A stretch of DNA of 64,000 bases from positions 32,401,501-32,465,500 of the forward strand of contig NC_079881.1 in NCBI RefSeq assembly GCF_029227915.1, written 5' to 3'. The DNA comes from Hydractinia symbiolongicarpus. Taxonomy: Eukaryota > Cnidaria > Hydrozoa > Anthoathecata > Hydractiniidae. The notes under the pieces were generated by a model. That model searched no databases. It was given only the letters and a program-made list of their open reading frames with translations, and was not told where the DNA came from. Made by a program: the position numbers and the translations under genes. The stretch's first letter is position 1. Each line of letters starts with the position of its first letter. Positions 17,189 through 29,148 of this stretch are shown here, piece by piece.

Positions 17189-20100
17189 TTAAACAAAAAC
17201 TAAATATACTAAATGATGGACACGAGTAATTTCGTGTGTAAATGAGTATTTCATAACATAGTCTTTAAATCTTTCTGGTGGTCTTCTAGTGCGTGTTGAT
17301 CGTCTCGTTTGGATGACGGGTGTCGGAGGGCAGACGATTGATGGTGGAGTGTCTGCCTGAGTTGTCTCTTGTTCAGTTGGAATTGTTTCTGGTTGATTGA
17401 TTGCTGGTAGATCTGTCCCGTTAGTACTGGGAAGATGTTCTTCTTTTGTTTGTCGGAGAATGTCTACACGGTATTGTCGATGGGGTAAACTTTCGCTGAT
17501 TACCCCGGTCTTTTCCCATCGAAGCAGTGCGTTCCCCGTTTGGTTCTGAATGGAAACAGTGTCTCCAACTTTCAAAACAGGGAGTTGTCGTTGTGATGTC
17601 GTGCAAGCTTGTTGGTGTTTTCTCGTAAAAGCGTTCTCGCAAATATCGGCTAAGTCAATCCATTCTTTCCGGAAACGTCTTGGTGCTGGAAGATGGTCTC
17701 TGATGTTGCGTCCAAATAGGAGCTCAGAAGGTGAGACTCCCATGTCTGGTGATGGAGTGTTTCGGTACAGGAGAAGGGCTTTGGCGACATTATCGGTGTC
17801 CAGTGACCCAGATTGACTAATATTGGTCGTTAATATTCGTTTGATAGTCTTAACTGCGGCTTCTGCTCGTCCGTTGCTTTGGGGGTAGCCGACAGATGAT
17901 ACTCGATGTGAAACGTTCCAAGATCGTAGAAAGTTTTCGAACTCGTGAGATGTAAATGGCGGACCCCCGTCTGATGATAGTTCTTCGTGGACGCCAAAAT
18001 TTGTGAAATATCTTCGAAAAATGTTTACAACCGTGGTAGCTGTAGCATCAGGTTTGGTTGAGGCTACCTCTGGCCAACCAGAGAAGCGATCTGCGTAGAC
18101 TATATACAGACGCCCTGCCATGTGAAATAGATCGGCAGCTGTCTGTTGGAATGGATAAATCGGCGGATCGGGGACTTCCGGTGTATCTTTGCGATTTGAG
18201 GGAGCGATTTGGTTGCATCGGGTGCATTGATTCCTGTGATTTTGTATGTGTGAGCTCATTTGTGGCCAGAAGAATTGTCTTTTTGCATTTTCTCTCATTG
18301 CGCTGACGCCTTGGTGTCCGATGTGTAACTCTTCTAGTAGGGTACGTCGAAGAGCGCGTGGTATCAGGACGCGATCTTCAAGCATAATTAGATTGTCTAC
18401 ACAATATAAATCATTTTTCAATCTCCAGTAGGGTAAGATATGTTGTGGTAAAGTTTCTTTGTTGGTTGGAAATCCCTCGAGAATTGTACGGTGGAGATCT
18501 TTGTACTCGGCGTCTTCATTTGCTTTGCGTGAGATGTCCTCAAGGGAACACGAGTTGTTTTGGTTGAAACGGAGGTGGATAGAAGCCGAGATAGTAGCCT
18601 CGATCTTATCAGAGGTGTTTGACGGTGGTGAAAGCGGTATCCGGGACATGAAGTTTGCTCCTACGTTTTTCTTGCCCGGGATGTGGATTACTTGGAAGTT
18701 ATACATTAGAGTCTTTTCTCTGATGTCTTACAGTCTTGGGTTTTTTAGCTCGAACAATTCTCTTTTGTTAAATATTGGTACCAGAGGCTCGTGGTCGACG
18801 GCGATAATTAGGTTAGGGCATCCCATTACAAACATTCGGCAAGATTGTAAGGCGAATAGTAAAGCGAGTGCTTCGCCTTCGACTGTTGCGTATCCGCTCT
18901 CTGCGTGGGATGTGAAGCGAGAACCAGCGTAGCATGTTTTCCAGTGGTTTTCTCCGCACGTTGGCTTAATCGAAGGACACAAACAATGTTTTTGGAGAAG
19001 GGTGAAGCCGATACCAGTCTTGCTCCAGTCGGTCGTGATGCAGGTTTGTCGGTTTATCTCGAAAGAGCGAACGCCTTCATCGATGCTGTCGAGGATCTTT
19101 TGTTTGGATTCTTGAAATACGCGCTCTAACGTCTCATCCCAATAGAATTTTCCATCATGTTTCAAGAGTTCTCTGAACGGAGTCATGACGGGTGCTTGTG
19201 CGAAGGCGTAGGAGACTTGGTTTACTAAGCCGAACAATGATCGAACACCGGTGATGTTGGTCAGCGATGGAAAGTTTTTAATGCCTTTTAAGATTTTTTG
19301 GTTTGGTTTGTAACCATGTGGTGTGATAACAAAACCAGCGAATTCAACGGTGTCTTTCGCGAATTGAAATTTCTCGGAATTAAACACTATCCCGTTGTTG
19401 GCACATAGTGTAATGTAGTTCATTGTGTGCCAAAATGCTGTTGCGATGTCAGAGTCCCAAAGGATCGAGTCGTCTACACAACGTTGGACACGGGGAAAGT
19501 CATTTGTTATATCGTCAAAGCGTTTCGTATACCCGTCTCCAGATCCATGGAATCCTTGTGGTGCTCGGAGGTAGCGGTATCTGCCCCATTCGGTGATGAA
19601 TGTCGTTGCTTCTTCTGCGTCGTTGGCTAATGGAACGCTGTGGTATCCGTTCCAGGCGTCGAGGGTTGTCTTTTTGGTTTGCGGTGGAACTACACTTACG
19701 ATGTTGAAGGGTGATTGGCTGTAATGAGTTTCTCGTTTGGTAGATGCGTTTAGTTTTTGCAAATCTACTGTTCGACGGAGAGTGGCTTCGTTCTTGGGAA
19801 CGGTAATCATCCGAGAACACCAGTTTGTAGGTGTCCCGGTTGGGACTGGTTCGACAATCCCCAAGTTTACATCTTGATCGAGTTGGTCTTTGACGGATTC
19901 TTTCCAGTGATGTGGTACTGGTATTGGTTTATGAACGGAGACAGGGTTTTCGTCCTCACGAAATTGGATTTTTAATGGTTCGCCTGTCATCACTTGTAGC
20001 TTTTGGTGTTTGCAAGTGTTAAATGCATTACTCGAAAAGTATGTTTTGATCCAAACCTGTAATTGTTCTGTATACTCTGGTGTCGCTGGAAACGGAATCG

Positions 20101-21736
20101 TGTCAGGTATGGGTGGACATGGTGAACGACGTGGACATCCGCACTCGGCAACGGAGTCGTCTGGTGAGTCTGTTGCATTCAGTTGGCTGGTTGCAATCTG
20201 CTCTGGGAAGGTAGAGTGTACGATGTTCAACTTTTTCAGTGCTGTTTTTGATAGAAAAAATCCTTTAACTTTGTCACATAAGTAAACAATTTCTATTGTG
20301 GTCGATGTACCGACGGTGATGTCAGCAATGATTGCGCCTTTAATACTGATGTCGTTATTGTTCACAGCGCGGAGACCATGTCGAGTTTTTATCAAAGCGT
20401 TTTTACTACAATTCAATTGTGAAAGCAGTTTTATTCCTGCTGTACATGTTTAAGCGCCAGTATCAGCGATGGCGCTAACTCTGGTAGGTTGAAGTTTATT
20501 CAAAGAAAACGATTTACAAAGTTTCTGATGTGCAGATGAGTTGAGTGAAATAGAGATATTTACTGTTGGCTGTGGGGATGGGTTTTGTTCGTTGAATTTA
20601 TCATTTTCCCATTGTCCGTGAGGTACGCCATCTAGTCAGAAGGACTCGGTGATGCTACCAAGGAAGGAAGTTTCGGCTGGGTCGGATGGATCTGGGGCGT
20701 CTTGAATGGCGTTTGTCTTACTGCTCATGCAAACATTCGCGAAATGGTTAAGTTTTCCACAGTTATTACATTTTTTGCCTTGTGCTGGGCATTGCTCTCT
20801 TCCTTTTGGATGACGGTTGTGTCCACATCCTCTGCATTTTCAATCTCCTTCCTGATCGTTTGGGCGATTGTTGCCTTGTGACTTCTGTCTTAAGTCACTA
20901 CGTTTGTTGCGTTGGTAGTCGGATTTGACGCCGCTTACATCTGATTGGGCGGGCAATGATGGTTTGAAGTGCTCCGTGGCTTGGGCGGTTGCTTCGAATG
21001 TAAGGAGGCGGTCTGTCATTTGGGTAAGTGTCTCTATGGAAGTCATTTCACTTAAGATCTTTGTGCGATGGGAGGAGCTCAATAATCCTGCTATGACTTG
21101 CGACATAATCATATTTTCGGAATACGATATTTCACAGTTTTGGTCATCGCAGTCACATTTACGTGAAAAGTTGCAGAGCATCGCTTGAGATTTTAAACGG
21201 GAGATGAAGTGAGTGATCGTTTCGCTGTCACTTTGTCGCATGGAGACAAACTGTTGTCGGTAAACTTCAGGGTGAATCGTTTTTACTGCAACCGATTTGA
21301 TGTATGATAGCAGTTCCGCTTCGGTGGCTCTATCGAGGGCGTCTGGCCCAACAAAGTTGTAAAGCATTTCATTCACGTTGGAATCGCAGGTGGAGCGTAG
21401 TTCATTCCTGATATCCTGTATGTTTTGAAGGTGGGTCATTTGTTTGTATCGTCTCCACGCATCCGTGAAGATTATCCATTTAATGTCACTGCAATCCGCA
21501 GAAATCGTCGGTCGGTCCGGTTTCGAACATCGATTTCTTTCGTTGGTAGATGGAGGTGCAGGTGCTTGGTTGTTCAGAGCTACGGTAGGGAGGACTTGGG
21601 ACATGAATTGGGTCCATTGTTCCTGCATGACTTTCTGTTGCTTTTGCATTTCTAGCACCATGGCCAGGGCGGCGTTAGTTGCATCGGTGCCGGCGGGGGT
21701 CGGGGCGGTTAGGGCGGCGTTCTCAGGGTTCGACAT
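17189..21736 (-). pseudogene. gag-pol of Ty3/gypsy element with four in-frame stops
   Basis: One continuous frame of 1516 codons interrupted by TGA (20842-20840), TGA (20638-20636), TAA (20452-20450) and TAA (18730-18728). Order of parts: gag with helical capsid-like region (21736-20843); zinc knuckle CNNCGKLNHFANVC (about 20776-20735); aspartic protease with ADTGA at the stop near 20452; reverse transcriptase with CVDD in place of YVDD (about 19480); RNase H with TDWSKTGIG (about 19010); integrase with HHCC zinc finger, catalytic D (AADLF), D (SSDGG) and E (GRAEAAV), ending in a basic tail. All segments are in the same frame, so the stops are point changes and not indels. Family: Ty3/gypsy of the type often annotated K02A2.6-like. 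Confidence 0.88.
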
Positions 21737-22168
21737 TGCAATTCAAGGCGGAGTACGGCGATATAGCTGGAAATCTTTAAAGAGCGAATCGGCGTGTGAC
21801 CACGATGGCGTAAATCCAAGATGGCGGTGTGACCAAGGAATAATAACAAGCGAGAGTGTTCGGAGCACTCACAAAACGGCGAAAAGTGAATACAATTGCG
21901 ATAACAAAGCGAATTAGTGAGTAAACAATGTTCTGTAAAATGATGCAGCAAGTTTAAATATGTTTGATGTATGTGTAATCGTATAACTTCGAGTGAAATA
22001 ACAAGTTTTCAGTGGTCTGTGAAAGTTTTTTTTTGAATGTTTGTATAACTTACACAGTTCGAGTTCACGTTTGAACAAACGAATGATGGATTCGAGACTT
22101 GGTTTGTTAAAGGAACAAGCGTCAAGAAATCGAAGGTTGTAGGTATGATTAAACTGCTCGCAGCGCCA

Positions 22169-22328
22169 TGTATAAGGATGAGATCAATAATTGAGACAAT
22201 GTTGTGACTTGCTGATATGCTATAATCTTGAATAATAATAAATGCTAGATCATAACGAGTAGAGTTCCTAACATAAGATAAATCGTAACAAGTAGGGTTC
22301 CTAAGATATAACGGGTAATATATATACA
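22169..22328 (-). repeat. 5' LTR of gypsy element
   Basis: 160 bp, matches 17014-17173. The adjacent interior holds the primer-binding site starting TGG on the minus strand. Confidence 0.9.
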
Positions 22329-22889
22329 ACAACAATGTTTTTTACTATATTTACAGATTAAAGGAGTACCATTGGAAAAGAAATTGACTTAGTGCTGTTT
22401 AGCTACCTCTCCAAACCCTAGTCACGCGGGCATTATGAAAACGGTAAAAAATGCTCACATCAGCAATGTTACGTCATCACGAGATAAGCTACTGACCAGA
22501 ACGAAAATTGTAGTAAAGATTATGCAGACTTTGCACTTACCCCACCCCCTTTCCCTGTATTATAAAGTGAATTCTAAAAGCATGCAGAAGCAAAACCAAT
22601 TTTTAAGGAAATTAATAAGTGTATCAACACGAGTATGAGTATGGAAGAAAATACATTTTTGGGTTTTCAATATGAACCAACGGGATACAACTCTGTTCAA
22701 GTGGCTTGCCACCTCTTCGTAAATTATTTTCTTTTTGCTACTGTCCGAAAGGATAACGAATGACAATCTGGGAAAGACAGATTGACACTGGGAAAGACTA
22801 GACCCTTTCTTTTTATTTATTTGCTTATTTTGTTTTGTGTGTGTCTATGTATGTGTGTTATTCTTCTGTTATTTTTCTGTTGCATGTAG
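22329..22889. other. Non-coding, contains a retroelement tail word
   Basis: No gene. Around 22690-22735 it holds GTGGCTTGCCACCTCTTCGTAAATTATT, also found (diverged) near 33800 and 36285, so a dispersed repeat end lies here. Confidence 0.4.
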
Positions 22890-23241
22890 ATAGATAGATA
22901 GATGTGCATATTTTACATGGCTAGCCTCACAAATATCGAGGAATATACCCTGTCTATTATTTCCAGGAGGGGCCATGGCGTAGATGGAGAGTCCTAGAGT
23001 ATTTAATGCTCATTTTGAGTTACGCAGACCCAATTAGAGCCCGCGCTCTACTAGACAACTCCCGGCAACATCCAACGGCCCACACAGTGTGCTATCTTCC
23101 CAATTTCCCTCACATGGCTTGGGTTAACCCGGGGCTATGGTAACATTCACTCGCCCATGTTGAATCACCGTCAAGAGGAATCGAACCCCGGTCTCCCGCA
23201 CAGACTACGAGAGCTATAACCACTAATCTACGGCGCCATCA
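22890..23241 (-). mobile_element. tRNA-derived SINE
   Basis: On the minus strand the element starts GGCGCCGTAGATTAGTGG, with a pol III A box (TAGATTAGTGG) and, about 35 bases later, a B box (GGTTCGATTCC), the head of a tRNA-like promoter. A tRNA-unrelated body follows, and the 3' end is a short GATA repeat (near 22890-22905). A second head copy is at 36693-36765. It is a SINE and not a tRNA gene because the acceptor stem does not close. Confidence 0.8.
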
Positions 23242-23425
23242 CACTTCCTATTGTCAGTCACCAGTTATAAGTGAAGTATTCAGCAATAGGCAGATAGTAC
23301 TGTCACGCAAGGGGTCAATAGGTAGAGTCGTGGGATGGCATGAAAAACATATCTGCTGAGCCCGCATAAAAGTTGGCAGCCCCAACCCAATTGTTATCTG
23401 TCGCTCCCACCAAGCTTAGGCCGGC

Positions 23426-24585
23426 GTGTGGGATTTTTTATGGTCTACAACAAAGTTAAATTTTTTAAACAATGATACCCCCAACGATATAGACCCTGAC
23501 CGTATTAGGACTACCCCTCCGGATATCGATTTCGTTATTACTAACTCCTCTGTCCTTCCTGCTACCTGTGATTCTTCGTTACTCCCTTCCACTAAGCATT
23601 GGACATTAAAACCGTGTAAAGTTGTTTTGCAAGATGTGCTAGCTGTTGATTCCACTGAAAAGTCTCGGCTGCTGAAAGCTAACCCGGATAACTCCCACAG
23701 TGTTCTTTCTCAGCAATCAACAGAACCTGACCATCTTAGCTCTATGAAATGGAAACAACCTATTGCTTGGCCGAAGTCAATTGACAAAAAATTGTGGAAT
23801 TCCCTTGATGATGCAGTTTTCCACAATCTTCTAGGCTCTTACCCATTGTCAAAAAAAAGTGGAGCTGTTGGAATCAACAATTTACTACCATGCGTCTCAC
23901 CTGTTTGGTGTAAGGTCACTTCCCTAGCACAACCTATCAGGTTTGAACATGAGAGCTTTACGCAGCATGAACGAAAAGAACAATCTACTCCGAACTCTTA
24001 AGAACACATCTGACCCAGTTGAGAAAAGCAACATGCAAAACCTTTTAGATGATATAATGGCCAAGTTAAGGTTACTTCGGAGAGGTGAGCGGAATAGGAA
24101 AAGACGTTGGAAAATCTCGAATGCACGCCGGGCTTTCTCTAAGAACCGTTATCAGGCTGGAAAAAATATTTTAGATCTCAAATGTTCAATAAAACTTGAA
24201 GTTACCCAGGACCAAGTGGATTCACACAAACATTCAACCTTGAACGATCCTTCACACCATATACCTCTTTCAGATCTCCCTGGATTGCCTTCACCACCAA
24301 ATCTAGTCTCAGCTTTCGATTCTTCCAAGCTAAAGTTCAAGGATTTCCAAGCTGTCCTAGATTCCTGTAGAAATACTTCTTCTCCTGGGCTGAACCAAAT
24401 TCCTTACACAGTATATGAGAATTGTCCTCATATTGCATCGTTTCTGTTTAACATTTTTCAAGCTTGTCTAAAGAAGTCTTTTATTCCTGTGCAATGGAGA
24501 ATTGCATCAGAAGTTTATATACCTAAAAAGAACACACCTTGTCCATCCAACATAAAGGATTTTCGCCCCATAGCTCTTCTGGATG
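23426..24585 (+). pseudogene. N-terminal region and RT fingers of the non-LTR element
   Basis: Two overlapping frames (23426-24001 and 23943-24585) are one protein broken by a frameshift near 23940-24000. The second has a basic helix (RRGERNRKRRWKISNARRAF), then SSPGLNQIPYTVYE and DFRPIALL, the opening motifs of a non-LTR reverse transcriptase. The frame is cut at TTAA 24586 by the piggyBac insertion and resumes at 27498. Confidence 0.7.
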
Positions 24586-24589
24586 TTAA

Positions 24590-27493
24590 CCCTATTCGTA
24601 CCGGGGCTTTTTTGACGTTCAAATCCCAGGGGCGCGCTGATTGAGCGCACCCCCAAGAAAATCTTTCGCATAAAAGCGGTGAACCTGATTTTTTTACAGT
24701 AACATTATGTATCTATATTGTACCAAAAAACACCTACTTTGGATGTTTTCAAGCTAAATTACATTCTCACTGCCCCAATCAACATGAGCGGCTGAAAAAA
24801 AAGGGCGAAAAATAAGGATTTTTCAAAAAAATGTCCCTAAAGAAGGTTTTTTGACATGAATTAGTTTTTTTACACCAAAACCCTGCTATTAGTATAAAAC
24901 ATGACAAAAATAAACAAAAAGAAGTAAAATAATGTCAGTAAGGTTCATATCATCAGCTGAAACCAGAACGTTCATTTCTTTGAACACGACATACATTTTT
25001 GTATCATATGGGCCTGACACGTTGTATTGCCACATGATTGACAAAGTGATTTGACACACGGAATAGATTTTTTCTTTTGGGAATAATTTTCTCCTGCATT
25101 CTCAGCCTGACAAACAGTACACCGTTTCCTTGTTTCTGCAAATGCAGGACCAATAGCTCCACGCGGTTCCGGATTACATTGCGCATTACCCAAGACAAGA
25201 TTTATTTTTTGTTTTGTGATGGACAACATACCATTTTGACTTCTTTTTTGTATGGTTGGTTTCACCAATTCCATGACTAATTGAAAGGCGTATTCAAAAG
25301 ACTTTTGTTGTAGCGGATCAATACCTTTATTCAGTGAATATATCGTCGAAGAATTTACTCGAGCGGTATCCAACATGTAAGAAAACATAACAAACGTCCA
25401 CTTTCTTGACTTTGTCTTCGTCGTGTGAAACCCCATCCTCTGATCCACAATATCAGTACCCCCCTTTGTAAAGTCATATAGTTTATATAACCCCAATTTG
25501 TGGCAATTATCATCCTTGGTTGTACCTAGGATTGGTTCTAGTGTTGACAACATGAGTACATTTTTCTTTCCGTTTGAAGTTTTCACTACATATGAAGATA
25601 AGGACAGCGGCCCATCTTTTTGCCAATACACTTCACTGGACAGTGGCTCTCTTTGTTTGAAATCTTTCATTTCAATTGGAATTCCTTTCCTGTTGATCTG
25701 CATTGTACCAACACAAGTGATATCCCTTTCATACAACCAAAGCGCAAGCGGGATTGATGTATATAATCTGTCGAAAGATATATTACGTCCGGCCAGCGAG
25801 ACAACATTTGATAGTTGTTTTATCATGTATTTTACTATTTCCTCAGTGCCTGGTACATAATAAATTCCTGGATCTCCCTGTGGTTTGCCGCTATATGGAG
25901 CTGCAAGGAATGTATACGGATATCGTGCTGCATTTATGGCTTTCAGTAATAAACCGTATTTGGCGGGTTTGTTGGGATTGTACTGTTTGAAACTTATCTG
26001 TGTCCTCATTGGATACAGGGTTTCATCAAGTGATAGATAGTCGCCCGGTACAAGGCATGACATGCATTCATAATTGAAAGATTCAAAAACTTCACGCATT
26101 GCCGCAAAACGGTCATGTTTCCATCTTTCATCTCTTGTTGTCTCGTCGTCAAAACAAAGGTTTGTACGTATAAAAAAAAACCTATTTCTCGACATAGTGG
26201 CGCTGAATATTGGCGGACCATATTGGTTTGAGAATAATCTATGAGCAGATATACAGTTTAGTTTGTATAGTCCTCGATATAGGTACAATCCAATAAATGC
26301 ATAAATTTCTTCAACAGAGGTTTCTTTCATGTACGAATACCTACTATTTTGCGTCAAGAAATTATCGGGTAGTTTGGACAGAGTGCGTCTAATCTTTCTG
26401 TTGGTGCACAACAAAATGTTATTCACAATTTCAGGAGTGAAGTAGAGCTCAAAAGCAGAACGGGGTGATGCAGTTTCACAAGCTTTTGGTTGTGGGCCTT
26501 GTCGTCCAGTAATAACATTTGCACGATTATTTCGACCAACATTTCCAGCTTGTGGCTGATTCTGGAAAGTACGAATTATGTCATTTTTCTTCTTATTATC
26601 TATTTTGAAAATGCTTTGGATAGACTTTGATTCTGGTGGTATTGGAAAAACGTTATAATTTTCTAAATTTGTAGCGGCAGCAATACTGTTTACTAAGCGA
26701 TATTTCGTAAGTCGACGTCTCCTCAAATGGTTTGCTCCGGCTTCCTCTTCACTTTCTGACGCATCATTGTCAGCATCACCTACACGGTCATCGTTATCAT
26801 GTTGATGATCCTCTTCTTCAACTATTTCTTTATCTATGAGACAAACAAAAATACTAAAAATAAATTATCACACATTTTGAAACATATTTTGCTTCTCGCA
26901 ACCAATGCGCCATATATATACGCGAAGTTAGACAGAGAGATTATATATATGTATATATAATATAGCTATATATATTACCAATTTCACCGCACAATTCTTC
27001 CAAATCATCTTCATCATCAAGTTCTTCATCCATAGCTTCGTCTACGTTATCTTCTTCAATAAATCTAAATATATTTTGAATGGCTTCCTCAGATGAAATT
27101 CTAGCCTTTTTCGGTCCCATTTTGTAATTTTTTTATTAGACTAATAATATATAAAGGGGTAATTTATGTCACAAACGCAATAATTATATTTTTTATTATA
27201 TATAAGCCCTCTTTGCTATACCATCTATCCTATTTATCTAATTAACATCAATAAGACTGAAAATATAACACAATTCGAAATATTTCATTTTTCGCTTTTG
27301 CGCCTTTTTTGACATTGGCCCCATAATGGCCGCAAAACATAAATTTTTCAGAAAAAAAATTTGCCGGTCTTAACCGCCCTAAAAAAATATTAAAAGTCTG
27401 CGAAGCTCATGCGGGTCGCTTAATTTTTCATGAAAAGCCGCATAAAAATGTGAAAGGGTGCGCTCATTCAGCGCACTCCCGGTACAAATAGGG
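24590..27493 (-). mobile_element. piggyBac transposon, apparently complete
   Basis: Flanked by TTAA at 24586-24589 and 27494-27497. The ends are inverted repeats: CCCTATTCGTACCGGG at the left and CCCGGTACAAATAGGG at the right (one mismatch), each with an inner GCGCTnnnTGAGCGC palindrome. A two-exon transposase fills the interior. Length 2904 bp. Confidence 0.93.
24972..27120 (-). CDS. piggyBac transposase, two exons
   Basis: Exon 1 is 27120-26979 (start MGPKKARISSEEAI, acidic), exon 2 is 26833-24972; the GT-AG junction keeps frame and gives about 667 residues. The DDE_Tnp_1_7 core has the three acidic positions in SLDETLYPM, SFDRLYTSIPL and GGTDIVDQ. The C-terminal cysteine-rich domain (CTVCQAEN ... 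CVKSLCQSC ... CQAH ... CMSC) would bind the TIR. No stop or frameshift is seen, and the ends are intact, so this copy may be able to move. The intron is AT-rich with a TATATA run. Confidence 0.92.
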
Positions 27494-27497
27494 TTAA

Positions 27498-28822
27498 AGG
27501 AAAGCTCTTTTTTAGTTTGATTTCCAGGCGGTTAGAATCGCATATTATAAAGAAAAACATTTTCATTAATACTTCCATTCAAAAAGGTTGTATGGAAGAA
27601 GTTCCGGGTTGCTGGGAACAAATGTCTATTGTTTGGTCCACACTTAAGAATGCGAAGGCACAACATTCTTCACTTTCAGCCATATGGCTTGATATTGCTA
27701 ATGCGTACCCTTCAGTTCCGCACAAGCTGATTTTTATGTCTCTCAGACGCTATGGTGTACCAGAATCATGGATGAGGCTCGTACAGCTATACTACGACAG
27801 CCTGTGGAGTAAGTCTTTTTCGGCTTCTGCTCCATCCAGTTGGCATCAACACTGTAGGGGAGTTTTTATCGGCTGTACACTTCCCATTATACTATTTCTT
27901 GCAGTTATAAACGTTATTTTTGAGTATGTGTGTGTTACCCCCAGCCTTATTAATACTGAAGGTAATAAAACAAAATCCCAGACCAACCCCCAATAAAAGC
28001 TTTTATGGATAATATGTTCTTAATGTCCACGTCAATTCCAAGTACTCAAAATTTATTAAACAGGTGTACAACAGCTCTTGATTGAGTAGGCATGTCGTTT
28101 AGGCCTTCTAAATCGCGCAGCATTGTTATTGATAAGGGAAAAGTCGTCCAAAGTTCACCGTTTACAGTTGGCAGCGAAGATATTCCATCCATTCATTCTA
28201 ATCCAATTAGGTTTTTAGGCAGAACAATAAACTCATCCTTGTCTGATTCTGCTGCAATACAAGTATTTCTAAATGATGCCGAAGATAAACTTATAGCTAT
28301 AGACAGGTCTCTTCATAAAGGGGTCCATAAGGTTTGGTTTTTACACCATCTGTTAATTCCCAGAATCCGCTGGCCAAGTTTCTCTATCTACTATCACAAA
28401 ACTAGAGCAAAGATTTTCTGTTTTCATTAGGAAATGGTTAAAACTACATCATTCAATTTCTAACATTTCCTTATATTGCTCGACATCGCCTTGTCCTCTT
28501 CCCCTGAAAAGTCTTGCATCTGTTCTCAAATCTGCCAAAATCAGTGGACATCTGTTACTAAGAGATTCTGTCGACCCTTGTGTGTCTAAGTGCGTACCAG
28601 ATTTAAAAGCTGGAAATTGGAAAGTTAGTGAGGCAGTTCTTTCGGCGGATAGTCAGTTCAATTTCCAAAGGGTCTTAGCCTTGCATCAGACTGGGGGAGC
28701 TGGCTTAGGGCTCTTAGACCACAAAAATATACCACCAAAGGGCACTTATGCTTACCGAAAGCTTGTTTCCAATATCATTGAAGAAAATGAAGAAGATATT
28801 TACCATGTCGGAGCTGTACAGT
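27498..28822 (+). pseudogene. RT core of the non-LTR element
   Basis: The first frame (to 27996) has IQKGCMEEVPGCWE and AIWLDIANAYPSVPH (RT motif A) and RRYGVPESW. Beyond a frameshift the catalytic motif near 28000 reads FMDN where FMDD/YADD is expected, so the second Asp is lost. Further frames at 28092-28430 and 28582-28822 hold RFLGRTINSS and the thumb region, with another shift near 28400. The gypsy element interrupts it at 28823. Confidence 0.7.
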
Positions 28823-28994
28823 TGATGTGACCAGTACTTGGAAGTCAGGAGACAGAGAATCAGACAAGGACTACGCGTTGTAGTTAAACACAAGAGCTTA
28901 TATTTACGTAAGTATCAGAGCTCGACCATACACCTCGGTAGTCCGTCTCCAAGGGTCTCTGGGTCTCGCCCACCTATGTACATATATCATAACA
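28823..28994 (-). repeat. 3' LTR of deleted gypsy element
   Basis: 172 bp; one difference (GGG versus GTG in CCAAGnGTCTCTGGG) from the partner at 31224-31395. Confidence 0.88.
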
Positions 28995-29148
28995 TCTCTC
29001 CCCACCTATCCTTATAATAAAATAAAAGTAAAATAAAAAACTAAACCGTAAATAAAAATATAACTAGTATCTGCCCCGTGGCCTCTTCGTTGTAGCATAG
29101 TTCGAATTGTTCTATACTGTCTCAAACGGCGAAGTTTTTCCATACCGT

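Larger units (their letters stand above)
17014..22328 (-). mobile_element. Ty3/gypsy LTR retrotransposon
   Basis: Matching 160-bp LTRs (TG...CA) at 17014-17173 and 22169-22328 enclose one gag-pol frame on the minus strand. A purine tract (A-run then GAGACA) precedes the 3' LTR at 17174-17192, and just inside the 5' LTR a TGG-starting primer-binding site reads TGGCGCTGCGAGCAGTT on the minus strand (22152-22168). I compared the LTRs by eye and saw no difference, which means recent insertion. No clear 4-6 bp target duplication was found. Confidence 0.9.

Noticed and set aside
17009-22333. Target-site duplication of the larger gypsy element
   Set aside because: The flanks (ATAAC and ACAAC) are similar but not the same, so no TSD is claimed.
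23172-23241. tRNA gene on the minus strand
   Set aside because: A and B boxes are present, but the acceptor stem does not close and a SINE body and GATA tail follow.
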